Below, one piece after another: positions 22,502-34,807 of a DNA stretch of 64,000 nt; position 1 is the first letter of the stretch; each line of letters opens with the position of its first letter. A program made the translations under genes and the position numbers. Location of the stretch: positions 19,289,491 to 19,353,490 of the forward strand of contig OY743190.1 of assembly GCA_963555705.1 (NCBI GenBank). Reading direction: 5' to 3'. This DNA is from Ligustrum vulgare. Taxonomy: Eukaryota > Streptophyta > Magnoliopsida > Lamiales > Oleaceae. The notes under the pieces are model-generated. The model was not told the DNA's origin. It did not search any database and saw only the letters and a program-made list of their open reading frames with translations.

Positions 22502-23134
22502 TTAAGCATTCTGGGGGCAATTTACTGATTGATACCAAACACACTCTTCAGATAGAACTCCTTCTTCAGCTAGCCAGGCCGCAGCTCTATTAGTAATCTT
22601 CTTTTCAATCTCAATCTTGCTTTCATATCTTCTCACAAAATCTCTTATATCAGATAGTTGAAAATACAATGACCAAGCACAAAAATTAACATCATTAATA
22701 CTCTGGATAACATCCTGGTTCTCTGTAGCAAACCTGACATTCTTCAAACTCAGCTCCTCACACTTCTTAATACTCTTCCATATCACATCAATAACAGCTT
22801 CAAATCCATTCTTCCTTGTTAATCTTTTACTCAATGCAAAAATTCTATCTCCATTATTATTTCTAGCAATGCTTCCTCCCCTAGCTTCCTCCTGTTTCTC
22901 ATAGACAGATACATTGATTTTGATCATGTTCCCTTCCGGTTTCTCCCAGCAAGAGGCATACGGCTTTTTCTTCTGTTTCACTCTTCTGATGGTCATTTCA
23001 TGAAGGATTAAGAGCATTCTTCCTTCAACATTTTTAATAATTCTCTGGCCATTCATTTGTTTATCCTCGTATTTTTCAAGATTTCTCTCAATCCACAGAT
23101 TCCACAAGACAAACAAGGGTAGCAACTTCCACAC
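22502..23134 (-). pseudogene. LINE RNase H domain
   Basis: The frame includes CWEKPEGNMIKINVSVYEKQ, GGSIARNNNGDRIFALS, FEAVIDVIWKSIKKCEELSL, and AAAWLAEEGV, the layout of the RNase H domain at the end of plant L1 LINEs. The first catalytic Asp, usually right after INV, appears as Ser, so catalytic loss is likely. The frame is open to a stop at 22502. Confidence 0.75.
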
Positions 23135-23240
23135 CTCTGGAAATTTACAACAACTTCGACACCAAGCATTAAATAGACACAGCGGATGTCTATAATTCCT
23201 CCATTGTTTTCCAATTCTAGAAAAGAAGTAGGTCCATACT

Positions 23241-23918
23241 TCAACAGCAATAGGTCCACACGAGGAACAAGTGGTTCATGTCTTCCTCTTGCTTACAACA
23301 TTGACACTTGGATGTTGTTTGAACTCCAAGTCTTTTTTTAATCACTACATCAGTCGAGATCCAATTATGCCACATTTTCCAAATAAAAAAGGATATTTTG
23401 GTTGGGATCTCTTTAGACCATATGATTTCATACGATTTTTGTATGGTTGCTTTCCTTCTAATCATATCAACACAGGAAGAAATTGAAAAATTACCTGATT
23501 TATCTGCCATCCAAACAATCTGATTTTTCTCCTCTTTTAATTTTATTTTGCAAATCTGATCCATGATCCAATTAGGAAATATTTCTTGCATCTGCTGTAA
23601 CTTCCATTGTCCTTCATTATAGAAGTCTTTAATTCTGTTGCTGTTGAGATGTTCTGAAGAGGCAAATTGTGACAAAACTCCAACTGATAACCATTTATCT
23701 ATCCAAAAGAAACTTTCTCCTGATCCAATATTCCACGCTATCTGGTTCTCCATGATGTTTTTCACTTTCATCAACCTTTTCCACAAGCCAGAATCAGTTT
23801 CTTTGGCTGACATGTTATTGGGGTGAAGATTTTTGCTGTATTTGTTATGCAATATTTTACTCCAAAGTGCTTTCTGCTGCCTATACTGACTGCCACCAAA
23901 GTTTACAATCAAATGCAA
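23241..23918 (-). pseudogene. LINE zinc-binding region after RT
   Basis: Matches the zf-RVT region of plant LINEs: KALWSKILHNKYSKN, then WNIGSGESFFWIDKW, then SGNFSISSCVDMIR, IWSKEIPTKISFFIWKMWHN, and the Cys-rich CQCCKQEEDMNHLFL. It joins the RNase H part through a frameshift near 23240. Confidence 0.85.
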
Positions 23919-24195
23919 GGTTCATGACTTCAATTGTTCTACATCCCAAACCTCATTCCAGTAGTGGGAAGCATACTTTATTCCAAGTAGACCAATGTAA
24001 CCTTCTCACATTCTCCTTGTCACCCCCAAAGAAAGCTATTGAATAAGCTCTCAATTTTAGATATCACACCTTGTGGGAGGCAAGAACTTGCAGTAGATAG
24101 ATAGGGATGGACTGTAATACGTGTTTAATTAATGTAATTCTCCCTCCAGTCGATAGTAGTTGATTCTCCCATCCTCCTATTTTCTTGTTTATAGT

Positions 24196-24786
24196 CTAAA
24201 CAAGTTTTTCAAATAAGAATATCTTTTTCTTCCCAACAAATATTGGAACTCCTAAGTATGTGATGTCTAGCCTTTCTTCTCGAAATCCTGTGATCCTTTT
24301 AGTAACATCAGCAGAGAATTTTGATCCAATCACAAACGAGCTTTTAGAGCAGTTAATAAGTTGTCCCGAGTTCCTTTCATATTGTTTCAGAAATGTCATT
24401 CGTCTCTTCAATAAGTTAACCTGGCCATTTGTGAAGATCATCATATCATCCGCAAAGCCAAGGTGAGACACATTTATTCTTCCTCCATTTACAAATGCCA
24501 TTGATTGGTACTGATCAAACAATTGATTAATTCCTCTACTGAGGCTTTCAACCATATAATAATAAAAAGTGCATGAGATCTAGGATCACCTTGCCTGACA
24601 CCCTTAGTAGATGGGAAAAATCCTGCGAGTTCACCATTAATCAGCACTGAGAAATTTCATCCTTGGATACACCTAGCAATTTTATCAACCCAGTTAGCAT
24701 CAAAACCAAATCTGTTCATGACTTTGTAGAGGAAACTCCAGGATAGTCTATCATATGCTTTGGCCATATCCAACTTAAGGGCTAAA
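24196..24786 (-). pseudogene. LINE reverse transcriptase, C-terminal half
   Basis: Contains [19 protein letters not shown] next to the insertion border, GVRQGDP, the catalytic LGFADDMMIF, and KSSFVIGSKF followed by YLGVPIF. A frameshift lies between GVRQGDP and the FADD part. The N-terminal RT half continues beyond the solo LTR at 27771. Confidence 0.9.
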
Positions 24787-26309
24787 TTTCCGGTAGCGAT
24801 CCAGAATTTTTACGCAATTAATAATTATTTTAATATTTAGAAAATTGTGTCGCTACTATTTCACCCATTATTTTGAAGTTAACGCCGCGACGGATTCGTC
24901 TAGCCAAGTCAAGAAATATCGAATTTGTTCGATTTTAAATTAAAATCCGAATTTCTAAAATTATGTTATTTAATTATTTATTCAAAGTATTATTTTCAAA
25001 ATCATTTTGAATTCCAAATTTATTAAAATATCCCAATGATCCTTATCAAATTATTTCAAGTCCAAATACGAAATCCAATTTTATCTCAAAATTTACTTAC
25101 TTCTCAAATGTATTTTCAGTCCAAAATATATCTGTTTTAAATACATTTTTTTTAATCAAAACTAATCCCACCCACGTTTTTCTTTTCTTTTCCACCTAAT
25201 TTCATATACGTTTTTACACCAAATTCATCATTTTAAAATCCAAATGATTCCCCATGTTCTCCATTTACCATTTTCTTTCCTTTCTTTTTCTTTTAAGTCA
25301 TATGCTACCCCTTTCCAGCTCCATTCTCATATCCTAACCATTCTTTCCAGCAAAGCCATTTCAGCTCCATCATTATAATCACCACCTACAGCACCTCAAC
25401 CACAGCTTTTAATCCACCAAGAAACCACAGCCCAAGCAGTCACCATAACTACCCACCTTCAATCCGTTTTCCCAACTCAATGCCAATCAAAACATCAATC
25501 TGAAACCAATCTGCACCTCTGCTACCTAATCACCTCCATCACCCAGCACCACACGCAGATCACAAACCATCCACTGCAACCACTGTATGTATCAACTAAG
25601 AGCCACCACCCAACCAACCATCATCAGTATCATCACGGCACCAACCCAAACTGCCACCACGCCACAGTCTGCCCAATCAAGGCAACCACCACCAACTGCA
25701 GCCAACCTACAGCTAACTTCCACCAGAATCATCACCTTGACGCCCAACTACCTCAAGCCACTGCAACAGTCATCACCACCTCCACGATCGGACAACACTG
25801 CCTACTTCAATCCCCACCAAATCAAACCTTAAAATCAAATACCAAATTACATACCTCGATCGCCGCCATCTTAATCGGACTTTTGGCCGGAAGAACCGCG
25901 AACTCTAGTTCCGGTTTCACCTTAAAAATGTACCCAATCAGTCCCAAATCCTAGCCTAGCGGGACCCTCATCCCTCACTGCATCCGGCGCCGGTATTTCT
26001 TCGGCGAACCGCCGGTATAAGATCGGAATCACCACTGCGTCGCCTCCTCCGCCAATCGCCTCTCTCTCTCTCTCGCGTGTTCTCTCTCTGTGTTTAGGAG
26101 TGAGAGAATAATTTTGATATTATATTTTAAAATTTCAGAATTTGCACTTAAAGTCCCCAAGTTTTAATTTGTTTCAATTCAGTCCTTTCAGCTTTAAATC
26201 TTTTTAATTTCAGCCCTTAAGTTTTAAATGAGTCTTAATCAGCCCTTCATTTTTAAAATCTATTATTTCAGTCCCTGCTGATTTACTTTATTTGATTTTA
26301 AGCTCAAGT

Positions 26310-26480
26310 TTCAAAAGTATTCATTTTAATCCCTCAACTTTCAAAATATTCATTTTAAATCCCAACTTTTGAAAATATTCATTTTAGTCCCTCAACTATC
26401 AAAAGTATTCATTTTAATCCCTCAACTTTCAAAAGTATTCATTTTAGTCCCTCAACTTTCAAAACATCAATTTTAGTCCT
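26310..26480. repeat. ~31-35 bp minisatellite in the solo LTR
   Basis: About five imperfect copies of a block reading CTCAACTTTCAAAAGTATTC then ATTTTAGTCC. Confidence 0.8.
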
Positions 26481-26699
26481 CAAATTATAATTTATCATTT
26501 TGAACTATATATTCGATAGACTAAAGTGACTTATTGGCTAAGACGAAGCGTACGGAGAATTTAAAGAAATTGAAGTCATTCCCGCTCAACTTTGCACTCG
26601 CCGGATTTGAGGTAGACTCGCACTTATTAATTGATTTAAATTATGATTTCATATAAATGTCATGTGACTTGTGAAAGTCAATTTTCAAGAAAATTAAGT

Positions 26700-27100
26700 A
26701 TGTTTTATGAAAGGTAAATATACCTTATGTTTTTATGAAAAGTAAGTATACCCTATGTTTTTACGATAATGTTTTATATGTTTTGGATCATTGCTATGCA
26801 CATAAGAATTCTTGCCACGAAGTTCGGTAAAATTCTTGTGTCTCCATAAGTTTATGAGGATTTGCCACGAAGTTCGGTAAAATTCCTATGTTTCCATATG
26901 TTTATGAGGATTTACCACCTAAGTTCGGTAAAATTCCTGTCTCATATGTTTATGAGGATTTCGATCCTATCTTATGTTATGATGGAAATGATCCCTATGA
27001 ATTTCAAGAATTATGTTTTGGTATACTTACTGTTATTATGATTTTACTGCATAAGAATTCTTGCCACCTAAGTTCGGTAAAGTTCTTGTGTCTCTCTATG
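26700..27100. repeat. Repeats with AAGTTCGGTAAAATTC and the single-copy ancestor of the 98-bp array
   Basis: AAGTTCGGTAAAATTC or a close form recurs at 26820, 26870, 26921 and 27070 with TTTATGAGGATTT spacers. At 26699-26770 about two copies of a TATGTTTTTATGAAAAGTAA-like block are the reverse complement of the array at 63443-64000. Confidence 0.8.
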
Positions 27101-27770
27101 TTTATGAGGATTTCAATCCTATCTTATGTTATGCTTTCAAAAGAAATTATGCTTGGCATAATTAAAATGTTTTTATAAGTATATGGTTTTCAAAGAGCTG
27201 TTTTCAAAGAGCTATTTTCAAAGAGCCTATGATTTGCAAAATATGTCCCGTGCTGTAATGCACAATATGAGTTTTATCAAGAGCCGTTTTATAAAGAAGC
27301 TCTATCAATGCCCGTTTTATAAAGAGCCGGAATTTATGTGTTTAATCATCTTATAAATTAAATTAATTTGCGATGAGTCTACTGAGTATTTCCCCCATGA
27401 AATACTCACCCTACTTTTTAACAGTTTTGCAGATTTCGGAGACGGTGGCGAGCGATGAATGATGGTGGCAATAATCGTTAAACGGTTGAAAGTTTGACGT
27501 TAATGATTTCCGTATTTTTCCAAACAATCGAATAATTTAGAGAAGTTCATTTATTTGAGAAATTATGACATTGTCAATTTCTTTACAAAATTAATGGTTC
27601 GATTTACTATTTCAAATGGTTTCATAAATGTTTCAATTTTATCGGCCATTACAGTTTATTTAATGTTGCCAAAAATGAATTTCAATTATTTCTTCTGCAA
27701 AAATATTATTCGAAAAATTTAGACAGAAAATGACGTAGTGAATCGGGTATACGGAACTCGGGGCGCTACA

Positions 27771-28093
27771 TTTCCCCCTCTCAATTTTCTGTTTATCTGA
27801 TGGATGAGCTCTTGTACTAAGATCACATTATCAATTATACTCCTTCCTGGCGTGAATCCACTCTGGTTTTCCGAAATGATTTTAGGTAAGATACCAAGCA
27901 ACCTGGTATTGAGGAATTTGGAGATAATCTTATTATACACATTGCACAGACTTATTGGTCTGTAATCTTTCCATTCCTCTGGCTTCTCTTGTTTTGGAAT
28001 TAGAACAATCGTTGTAGCAGTTACACCAGCTGGTAGTACTCTCCCTTTAAAGAAGTCCTATAAAGCATCAATTAGGTCTGCTTTGATTATCCC
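27771..28093 (-). pseudogene. LINE reverse transcriptase, N-terminal half
   Basis: Carries LVPKQEK-like sequence with ITDQ-type motifs near 27990, then LCNVYNKIISKFLNTRLLGI, and QSGFTPGRSIIDNVILVQE, the conserved plant LINE RT fingers. It is cut at the solo LTR border. Confidence 0.88.
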
Positions 28094-29218
28094 CTAACAT
28101 TGTTGGTAGAAGAAGCCATTAAATCCATCTGGCCCCGCGCAACTATTAATGTCCATATCAAATATTGTGTTTCTGATTTCATCTTCTGATGGTAATGCAT
28201 TAAGTCTCATATTATCGTCTTCTCCCAGGATAGTAGGAATACAATTTAGAAAGTTTGATTCCTCTTCATTATTCTCAGCAGCAAACATTTGAGAGAAAAA
28301 TTGAACAGCTGAATCTTTAACCTCTTGCAAATTCTCAGTCCAAGTGCCATATTTATTAATCCCACAAATGTAATTTCTTCCTCTATTTGCTTTGACTCTG
28401 GCTTGGAAATATTTTATGTTTCTATCTCCTTCAAAATGCCATTTCACACAAGCTTTTTGTTTCAAAAAGCTTTCTTCCTCAGCCAACATTTTATTCAATT
28501 GAGCATAAGCCTCAAAGACTTCACTTCTTGCCTCCGGAGTTTGAATAGCAGCATATAATTGTTCCTTACTATTAGTCCCCTCTTCAGCCTGTTTGACTTT
28601 CTGCAAAATATTTCCAAACTTATTCACATTCCATTCCTTAAGACATCTTTTAAGCCTCTTTAGTACGTAGTAGAAGCCAAAAACTCCTTTTGCAAATGGT
28701 TGAAGTGGTAGATTCCAGTTATTCTCAACTACCTGGGAGAAATCTTCATGATTACACCAAACATTAAGAAATTTGAAAGATGATTTAACTCGCACTTGTT
28801 GACTTCCCTGCAACGTGATCATGAGGGGGCAGTTATCAGATGTATTGCTATTGAGTGTCTTGGCCTGAATGGAAGTGAATTGATTGATGCATTTTCTATT
28901 CACCAAAATCCTGTCCAGTTTTTCCCACATTTGATTTTTGTTCCCAGTGAAAAACTGCCCTTCATTGTGTGGTTCAACAACTTGACATTCATTAATCCAA
29001 TTGTTGAATTCATTCATAGATATAGTAATGGGATCTCCTCCTCCTGATCTTTCTCCACTATGCCTAATAGCATTGAAATCTCCTCCTATTATCCATGAAG
29101 AATCCATATGCTGTGCTTGATTTAGTAAATCAGCCCATAGCTCCCTCCTCTGAATATATGTGCTCTTGGCATACACTGCAGTTACTACAATTTGATTTCC
29201 CTCAGTCTCCAAATTCAT
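28094..29218 (-). pseudogene. LINE apurinic-type endonuclease
   Basis: This domain nicks target DNA for target-primed reverse transcription. Seen: VVTAVYAKSTYIQRRELWAD, IIGGDFNAIRHSGERSGGG, QFFTGNKNQMWEKLDRILVN, then TSDNCPLMITLQ. The catalytic GDFN is intact. The final SDH motif reads SDN, losing the catalytic His. The frame runs open through the spacer (KANRGRNYICGINKYGTW) to the RT start (SCAGPDGFNGFFYQ). It is open for 374 codons, so the LINE is not very old. Confidence 0.92.
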
Positions 29219-29734
29219 AGTTAGATGTTGTTCAGCATTCTTTATAACCTATACCTGAATATTAGACTTCTAGAACATCCATATTTTACCATTGCAATTA
29301 GCTATACCTCCTCCAAATCCGAGGATTTTATTATACTCTTCCACTGTTCTTTTGGTTATCATTGGTTCCAATATAAAAAATATTGGATTTTATTCAACTG
29401 AATTAACTTTTTGATTCTTCTTCTGGTAGTTTTCTTAAAAATACCCTTCACATTCCAGAATAGAATTTTTAAATCCATAAGAATCAATGTTGATCTGGTT
29501 CTTTCCCTCCTTTTCTAGATCTTCCCCTTCTTTTAACTGGTTGAAAACCTTCTTGAGCATCAGTTTTCTTTTTGTCCAGTTCTGCATCAGAAACGCAATC
29601 TCTTGTACTCACCAATGATTCCTGCAGTTCAAGTTCTTTAACTTTCCCCATGGCCTCACATATTACTTCATCATCTATGATTGCAACTTCAATCTCCTTT
29701 TTGGCGGATTCTAATTCATGTAATTTATTCTCAA

Positions 29735-30390
29735 TTAGATCCTCTTCATTACCAGATGTCTCCCCAGAGAGTAAACTCTTTTCCTTTCCTTAGTTTCAAT
29801 TAGTCTATCATCATTTAGCCCATCAAGAATAGCAAATTGGTTTTCTGAATTCCTCAGTTCCAGAATAGGATTCCCCTTTCTATTCATCTCACTAACTTCG
29901 AAAAACATTTCAAGATCTGTGTCAATAAAAATTTCAGGTTTATTGTTCTGTTCCAGCTCCATATTTTCCTTCTGTCCATCCTCCATACTTCCTGCCATAA
30001 TGGTATTATTATTATTCCCCTTTTGGATTTGTAAGTCTTCAACATTCAGCTCCTTAATAACACCCGATGTGTCAGGTTTACTAGTGCTCTGCTTTTCAGT
30101 CCATTTTTCTTTCCCTTTGTTCTGCTGTTGGACTTGTTGTTCAGGAATTTTCCTGATCATTTTGGACTTCATATCATTATTCTTTTTCCTGAAGCAATTT
30201 TCTTCTTGATGTCCTAGATGGTGGCAGTATTGGCAGTATTGGTATTTTCCATTCCTCTTTCCATCTTCATAAATCATATTGATTCTTAATGACAAATGGG
30301 CATTTGTTATTTGTAAAGTTACATGAGCAGGAGAAAAATAAGGAAATCTTGAAAATTCTCCTGCTTCTATTGCAAACTGGTAGTTATATT
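29735..30390 (-). pseudogene. LINE ORF1 fragment with zinc knuckle
   Basis: From about 30390 the frame reads FAIEAGEFSRFPYFSPAHVT, then YQYCQYCHHLGHQEENC, a CCHC nucleic-acid-binding knuckle typical of plant LINE ORF1, followed by a Lys/Gln/Glu-rich tail. The DUF4283-like N-terminus is missing, consistent with 5' truncation. Confidence 0.78.
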
Positions 30391-30420
30391 GATTTTTTAT
30401 GTCTTATTTATTAATTTAGT

Positions 30421-32660
30421 TCTATTTTGTGATGCAACACTGAATGGATCTTTTTAATTGTTGGCATTTATTGATTTTCTTTAAACGTCCTTTTCAGGCA
30501 ACCCATTTGCATTTTTTATTAAAGGGATTTCTTTTTAATTTTGTAACTCTTACTAAAATTTGAATGTTAATTGCATTTTATATTTTGATGTGTATGTAAA
30601 TTATGCATTTTTTTTTATTTAAGAGATTTTCTTTTTATTTGATATATTTTGCCTGGACATATTTTAAGGTGTCCATCTGAGATGGATGCGTGTTTGGGGT
30701 AAATTCTACCTTATCGTAGCTCCTATTTCCTCAGCATCGATAACGTCGATGACTCATTGTCTCTAGCTGCGTTTACTGCTGGCTTCGTGAAGGTAATTTG
30801 TGGTTTCTTTAACAGTGTTTGTTAACTTTTATGTGTATTTTTTATAATTAGGGAAGAGTAACCCAATGCTTAAATTATGCTTTTGTTTCATGTTGTATTG
30901 CATTGGAAGGGTAAAACAATACGTGCAATGCATGTTTGTGTTGAGGGTTTATAGTAATTTAATTCTTGTACTTGTAGTTCTTTGATATTATTAATGAGTT
31001 GTGTTTTTTTTTTTTTTTTTTTTTTTGAGCTTATGTGAAGTTATTGTGACCAACTGTTGACGTTTCGTTATTCAGCTGTAAACAATTATAACTGTTCAAA
31101 TATTTGTGAAAATAAATTCATTAATTGTTTATTTAATAACTTTGTTAGAATGGTCGAATAAAAAGTGTAATGCTATCTTTGTTTTGTGTGTAAGTTTTGA
31201 GATGAAAGGGCACGGTTTTGGCGTCATTGTGATTTTGTTTCTATATTTTTCTAGATGTGATTTTAAAATAAAAATAAAAAAATGAAGCAAATAGAACTGG
31301 TGAAGAGAACATGCAGTACTGTGAATTTCATGATGAAATAGCATTAGACAATCTTTAATTATTGGAAAATAAAATTATTAAACTCATCATGGTTCAATTT
31401 TAAGTCAGTCTGATATTTACTTTTACCTTTTCCATGTCAATATAATGTCAACTAATTTATAATTTTTTTACTCCAAGTATGTACATACATTTTAAGTTCT
31501 CATTTCATATACTTTATACCAATTTAATTTAGAAGACCCTAAACATGGCTAGCTACTGAAAATTTAAAATAATTTAAGTTATCGATGTTTAAACATTTAT
31601 TCTTTCCCGTGTGTATATATCAATCATAGGTCCAATGGGTGTGTCTGTTCTTTGATAGATTCAATTGTTGATGTGGATTGAATTTGCTAAGTCTGCATTT
31701 GTTTTAGGAAGTTCTAACGGATGTTTAAGCCTTCAAATTGTATCAAAAAGGTTACTTTGTTTCATGTCCAATCCCCAGTCCTTGAAAAAGGATAAACTGT
31801 TAAACATTGACTACTGGAAATATATAAGATGAGAATTGAAGAAAAAGGTGATTAGATTAAATGAATGTGCAACTTACCTTTTCTGTTGAGGCGGTGTATT
31901 TACTTTTTAGAACCAATTCTAAAACTATTGTATGATTATCTTGCTTTTAGCTGCATTTCTTCGTTGGTTGCAGGGTAAAACAGATCAAATCGGCATTCTA
32001 TTCACTTTCTAAGGTTATTCACATATGATCTTTTAGTGAATCCATCCATCCATCATCTTCTTTTTAACTGAGGAATCTTAGTGCATAAAATTCATACATT
32101 TTCTTGACATCAATCGCCCTACTTGTCAATTTTATCCTCTGTTTCAAATATCTTTGATGCTCTAATTTTTGTATATAGTTGACATTCATTTAGTGCCATA
32201 TCTGAGGACTCAAATTTTTAGAAGGAAAATCTTCATATACAGATTTATGGAGTCATTGCATGGTAATGAGTTGCGATCCTTTTGATAAATGGAGTCATTG
32301 CATGTAATGAGCTTCTTACATGAATTTCGACAGCATTTGCTATCGTGCGGACATACTTCTTCACTTGATAAAACAAATACATATTATGTATGCTTAAAAA
32401 CTAATTTGCAAAATTGTTTAATTTATAAACTGACTTTTAAATCATTTTTTTAAAACCCAAAATCCAAGCTAAAGTTACCAGACCAATACTATATGAATTC
32501 ATTCAAATTTTCACTTTCATTTTAATTTCTTCAAATCAATATTTCTTCCAAACCCCTTTTAACCATAATACACACTATCAAACCTTACACTAACTGTTCA
32601 GTCATGCAACGCACGTCCAAAACCTATTTTCAAAAAATGGTGGTTGTATTATTAGCTTTT
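30421..32660. other. AT-rich stretch with a possible unknown exon and a possible Helitron end
   Basis: The only coding-like piece is about 30735-30792 (IDNVDDSLSLAAFTAGFVK, followed by a GT donor), whose protein I do not recognise. At 32596-32617, ATGCAACGCACGT followed by CCAAAACCTA may be a decayed Helitron 3' hairpin. A ~30-bp block (TGGAGTCATTGCATG) occurs twice at 32248 and 32289. Confidence 0.35.
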
Positions 32661-32680
32661 ATTTAGTTTAAGTTAAAAAG

Positions 32681-33055
32681 GAGAAAGACATAGTAACTTA
32701 TATAAGTAGTAATTCTGGTTTACTTTAACTTGATATATTTTTAATAAATAAATTAAGGTGTAATTTTTTTTTTTTTTAAATATTTATTTGGTTATATGTG
32801 AATTTTTCCCGATGTAATTACTGATGCGGTTAGAACTGGCTGCAAAACTTTCTTTTCACTTAAAAAAAAAAAAAAGAAAAGAAAGAAAGAAAGAGAGAGA
32901 GAGAATTAAGGAAAAGACAAAGTAACTTATGTAAGTAGTAATTTTGGTTTACTTTTACTCATTGTATTTGTAATAAATAAATTACGGAGTAGTATTTATT
33001 GATTTTTTTTATTTTATTTTTTTACTTGGTTATATGTGAATTTTTCCCAATGGAA
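32681..33055 (+). repeat. Imperfect direct repeat, 230-bp offset
   Basis: 32681-32822 and 32911-33055 share AAGACA-AGTAACTTAT, AGTAGTAATT-TGGTTTACTT and GGTTATATGTGAATTTTTCC. The second copy is interrupted at about 33056, and its continuation (ATGCGG-TTAGAA-TGG-CTGC) is found at about 34203. Confidence 0.75.
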
Positions 33056-34195
33056 TTTAGGGGAAAATGCATAAATAAGGTGATTATAAATACAATTTTT
33101 AAAATTGAGATGAACCTTATATAATTTTAAAAATCAGGTTATAATTAAGATTAATTAATTATATTATATTATATGTAATTAAAAATATTTTATAAATTAT
33201 AAGTATTAAGGTCACAACATTGTAAAATTCCAAATACAAAATGTATATCTTTTAAGTCACAAGCATAATTTTTAAGGTCACAACCATCAAAATCTTTTTA
33301 AGTCTCAATCATCATTTTTAAGTTCACAATCACCATTTTTTAGGTCACATCTTTTTCAAGTCACATATTTTTTGTTCATATTTAAGTTCACAAACATTAT
33401 TTTTAAGGTCGCAATCACCATTTTTTGTTCACCATTTTTCTCGTATCTGAGAATTCACTCTTCTAATTTAATTGGATCTCCTGAACCTGATTATGAACCA
33501 TAGTTGTTGAAATGGATCGGCCATCATATGGATGACGGCGCACAAAAATAACAATGTCAAAGAAACTCTCTCAGAAGCACTATTTTTAAGATCTCAAACC
33601 TCAACCACCAGCGTCGTCAATTTCAAAATAACCCCAAGAAGTCTCATATCTCAAACCACAATCACTAGCGTCTCGCCGCCACATAAGCCTCAATCCACCA
33701 CCACCACCACCACCACCACCGTCGCCTTCGGCAACACTACCACCACCACGACCCCCACTACCTTGGGAACCACCACCACCATACTATCGCCTAAACATAT
33801 ACCAACGGATCTCTAGAAAAAATTCCAGATTGCACAAAAAAAATTGCAAATCCAGATGAGAAAAACATGGACATCGTTCCATCACCACTTGCTCGTTGCT
33901 CATAGGATTAACTAATGGGAGAGAGTTTTCTGAAATTCTGGGGCTCTAGTTCTTTTCTATTTGGAAATTGAATTGGAAAGATTAGGGTCAGCCGTCAGTG
34001 GATGCCGGGATGAGTGCTTGGGGGTGGCTGATTTCTTTTAATTAAAGATAGATTTTTTAATAATTAATAGTGTTAAATAAAAATAATAATTAATAATGCT
34101 AAATAGGTAATTATGACATGAAATTTGAAATGATACACGTTTAATCTCATTAGTGAATTTGGATCTTTAAAATTAGGGATGTGTGTAATTTCCAA
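33056..34195. mobile_element. Probable non-autonomous DNA transposon (MULE-like), ~1.1 kb
   Basis: This block splits the second copy of the 230-bp repeat, which shows it is an insertion. Its ends (GGGGAAAATGCATAA at the left; GGAAATTACACACATCC as the reversed right end) are weakly similar inverted repeats. Inside are a degenerate ~22-bp repeat (TTTTTAAGGTCACAA variants, 33215-33435) and a CCA/ACC microsatellite (33697-33785). The superfamily is a guess. Confidence 0.5.
33215..33435. repeat. Degenerate ~22-bp tandem repeat
   Basis: About nine diverged copies of TTTTTAAGGTCACAACCAT-like units. Confidence 0.75.
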
Positions 34196-34536
34196 ATTAA
34201 CTAATGCGGGTTAGAATTGGGCTGCTAAAATTTCTATTCTCTCGACGTGAAAAAAAATGAAGGAAAAGGTGCCTCAAAAAATATTTATTTATTTATTTTT
34301 CACAATTAAGAACAATAAACAAAACTAATACAATTTAAAAAAAAAAAAATTACCGATGAAAGTTCCAGCAGCAGTACAGAAGCCAAACTCTTATTTTCGC
34401 TTAGTCTAATTTAGACAACAATAAGCAAAAACTAAAAAATAAAAATAAAAAAATAAAAAATAGGGGACTCTTTCTCTTCCCAATTGAAAGGGACTGGGCA
34501 TTTTTCAAGGTTTGCCTTGAAACTCTTTCTCCAGCA

Positions 34537-34807
34537 TGCACTTATATTTTAATTTTAATTATATTTTTTATTATTATTTTTTTATATATGAGGAAACTCG
34601 CCGCCGCTACCCATTGGATAAACCCTCGAGCGGCGTAATAGCCTGCAAACGGCAAACCATGACAACTAGATAAATTGCACTAAACAAGCCCAATACATGC
34701 TCGATCGAGAAAGTATTGATGAAAAGAATTGAACTCATGACCAAAGATCTCCACACTCACCTACTCCACCAACTTCAAAACCCTTTAGGAGTGGCCTGCA
34801 CTTATAT
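34537..34807 (-). mobile_element. tRNA-derived SINE with 11-bp target duplication
   Basis: The body is 34548-34796, flanked by TGCACTTATAT at 34537-34547 and 34797-34807. On the minus strand it begins near AAGTTGGTGGAGTAGGTGAG (box A area) and has a box-B-like GGTCATGAGTTCAAT. It continues with GGTTTGCCGTTTGCAGGC and GGGTAGCGGCGGCGAG, and ends in an A-rich tail. This is the layout of Au-type plant SINEs, which depend on LINE machinery and have a Pol III internal promoter. The A and B boxes look largely preserved. Confidence 0.88.

Larger units (their letters stand above)
24792..27770 (-). mobile_element. Large solo LTR (TGTAGCG family) inside the LINE
   Basis: A 2979-bp insert flanked by the 5-bp target duplication TTTCC (24787-24791 and 27771-27775). 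On the minus strand it starts TGTAGCGCCCCGAG and ends GATCGCTACC, giving an inverted repeat of the ends. Removing it restores the LINE RT frame (LRGGN followed by [12 protein letters not shown]). It holds no coding sequence. It has a Pro/Thr/His-codon-rich segment (25380-25830), a CT microsatellite (26060-26090) and several minisatellites (26310-27330). A relative lies at 62945 and another at 1-740. Confidence 0.9.
22086..30420 (-). mobile_element. L1-type LINE with RNase H, split by a solo LTR
   Basis: A minus-strand non-LTR retrotransposon: ORF1-like part with a zinc knuckle, apurinic endonuclease, reverse transcriptase, the zinc-binding RT-associated domain and RNase H, in that order from 30400 to 22502. 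The A-tail candidate is the T-rich run at 22086-22099 on the plus strand. A 2979-bp solo LTR splits the RT at 24792-27770. ORF1 lacks its N-terminus, so the copy is probably 5'-truncated near 30390. Frameshifts make it defective. Confidence 0.85.

Noticed and set aside
25587..25832. Thr/Pro/Gln-rich frame
   Set aside because: Low-complexity ACC/CAC sequence inside the solo LTR.
30909..30935. Helitron-like hairpin ACGTGCAATGCATGT
   Set aside because: No CTRR end follows at the right distance.
33532..33816. Thr-rich frame
   Set aside because: Created by the CCA/ACC microsatellite within a probable transposon.
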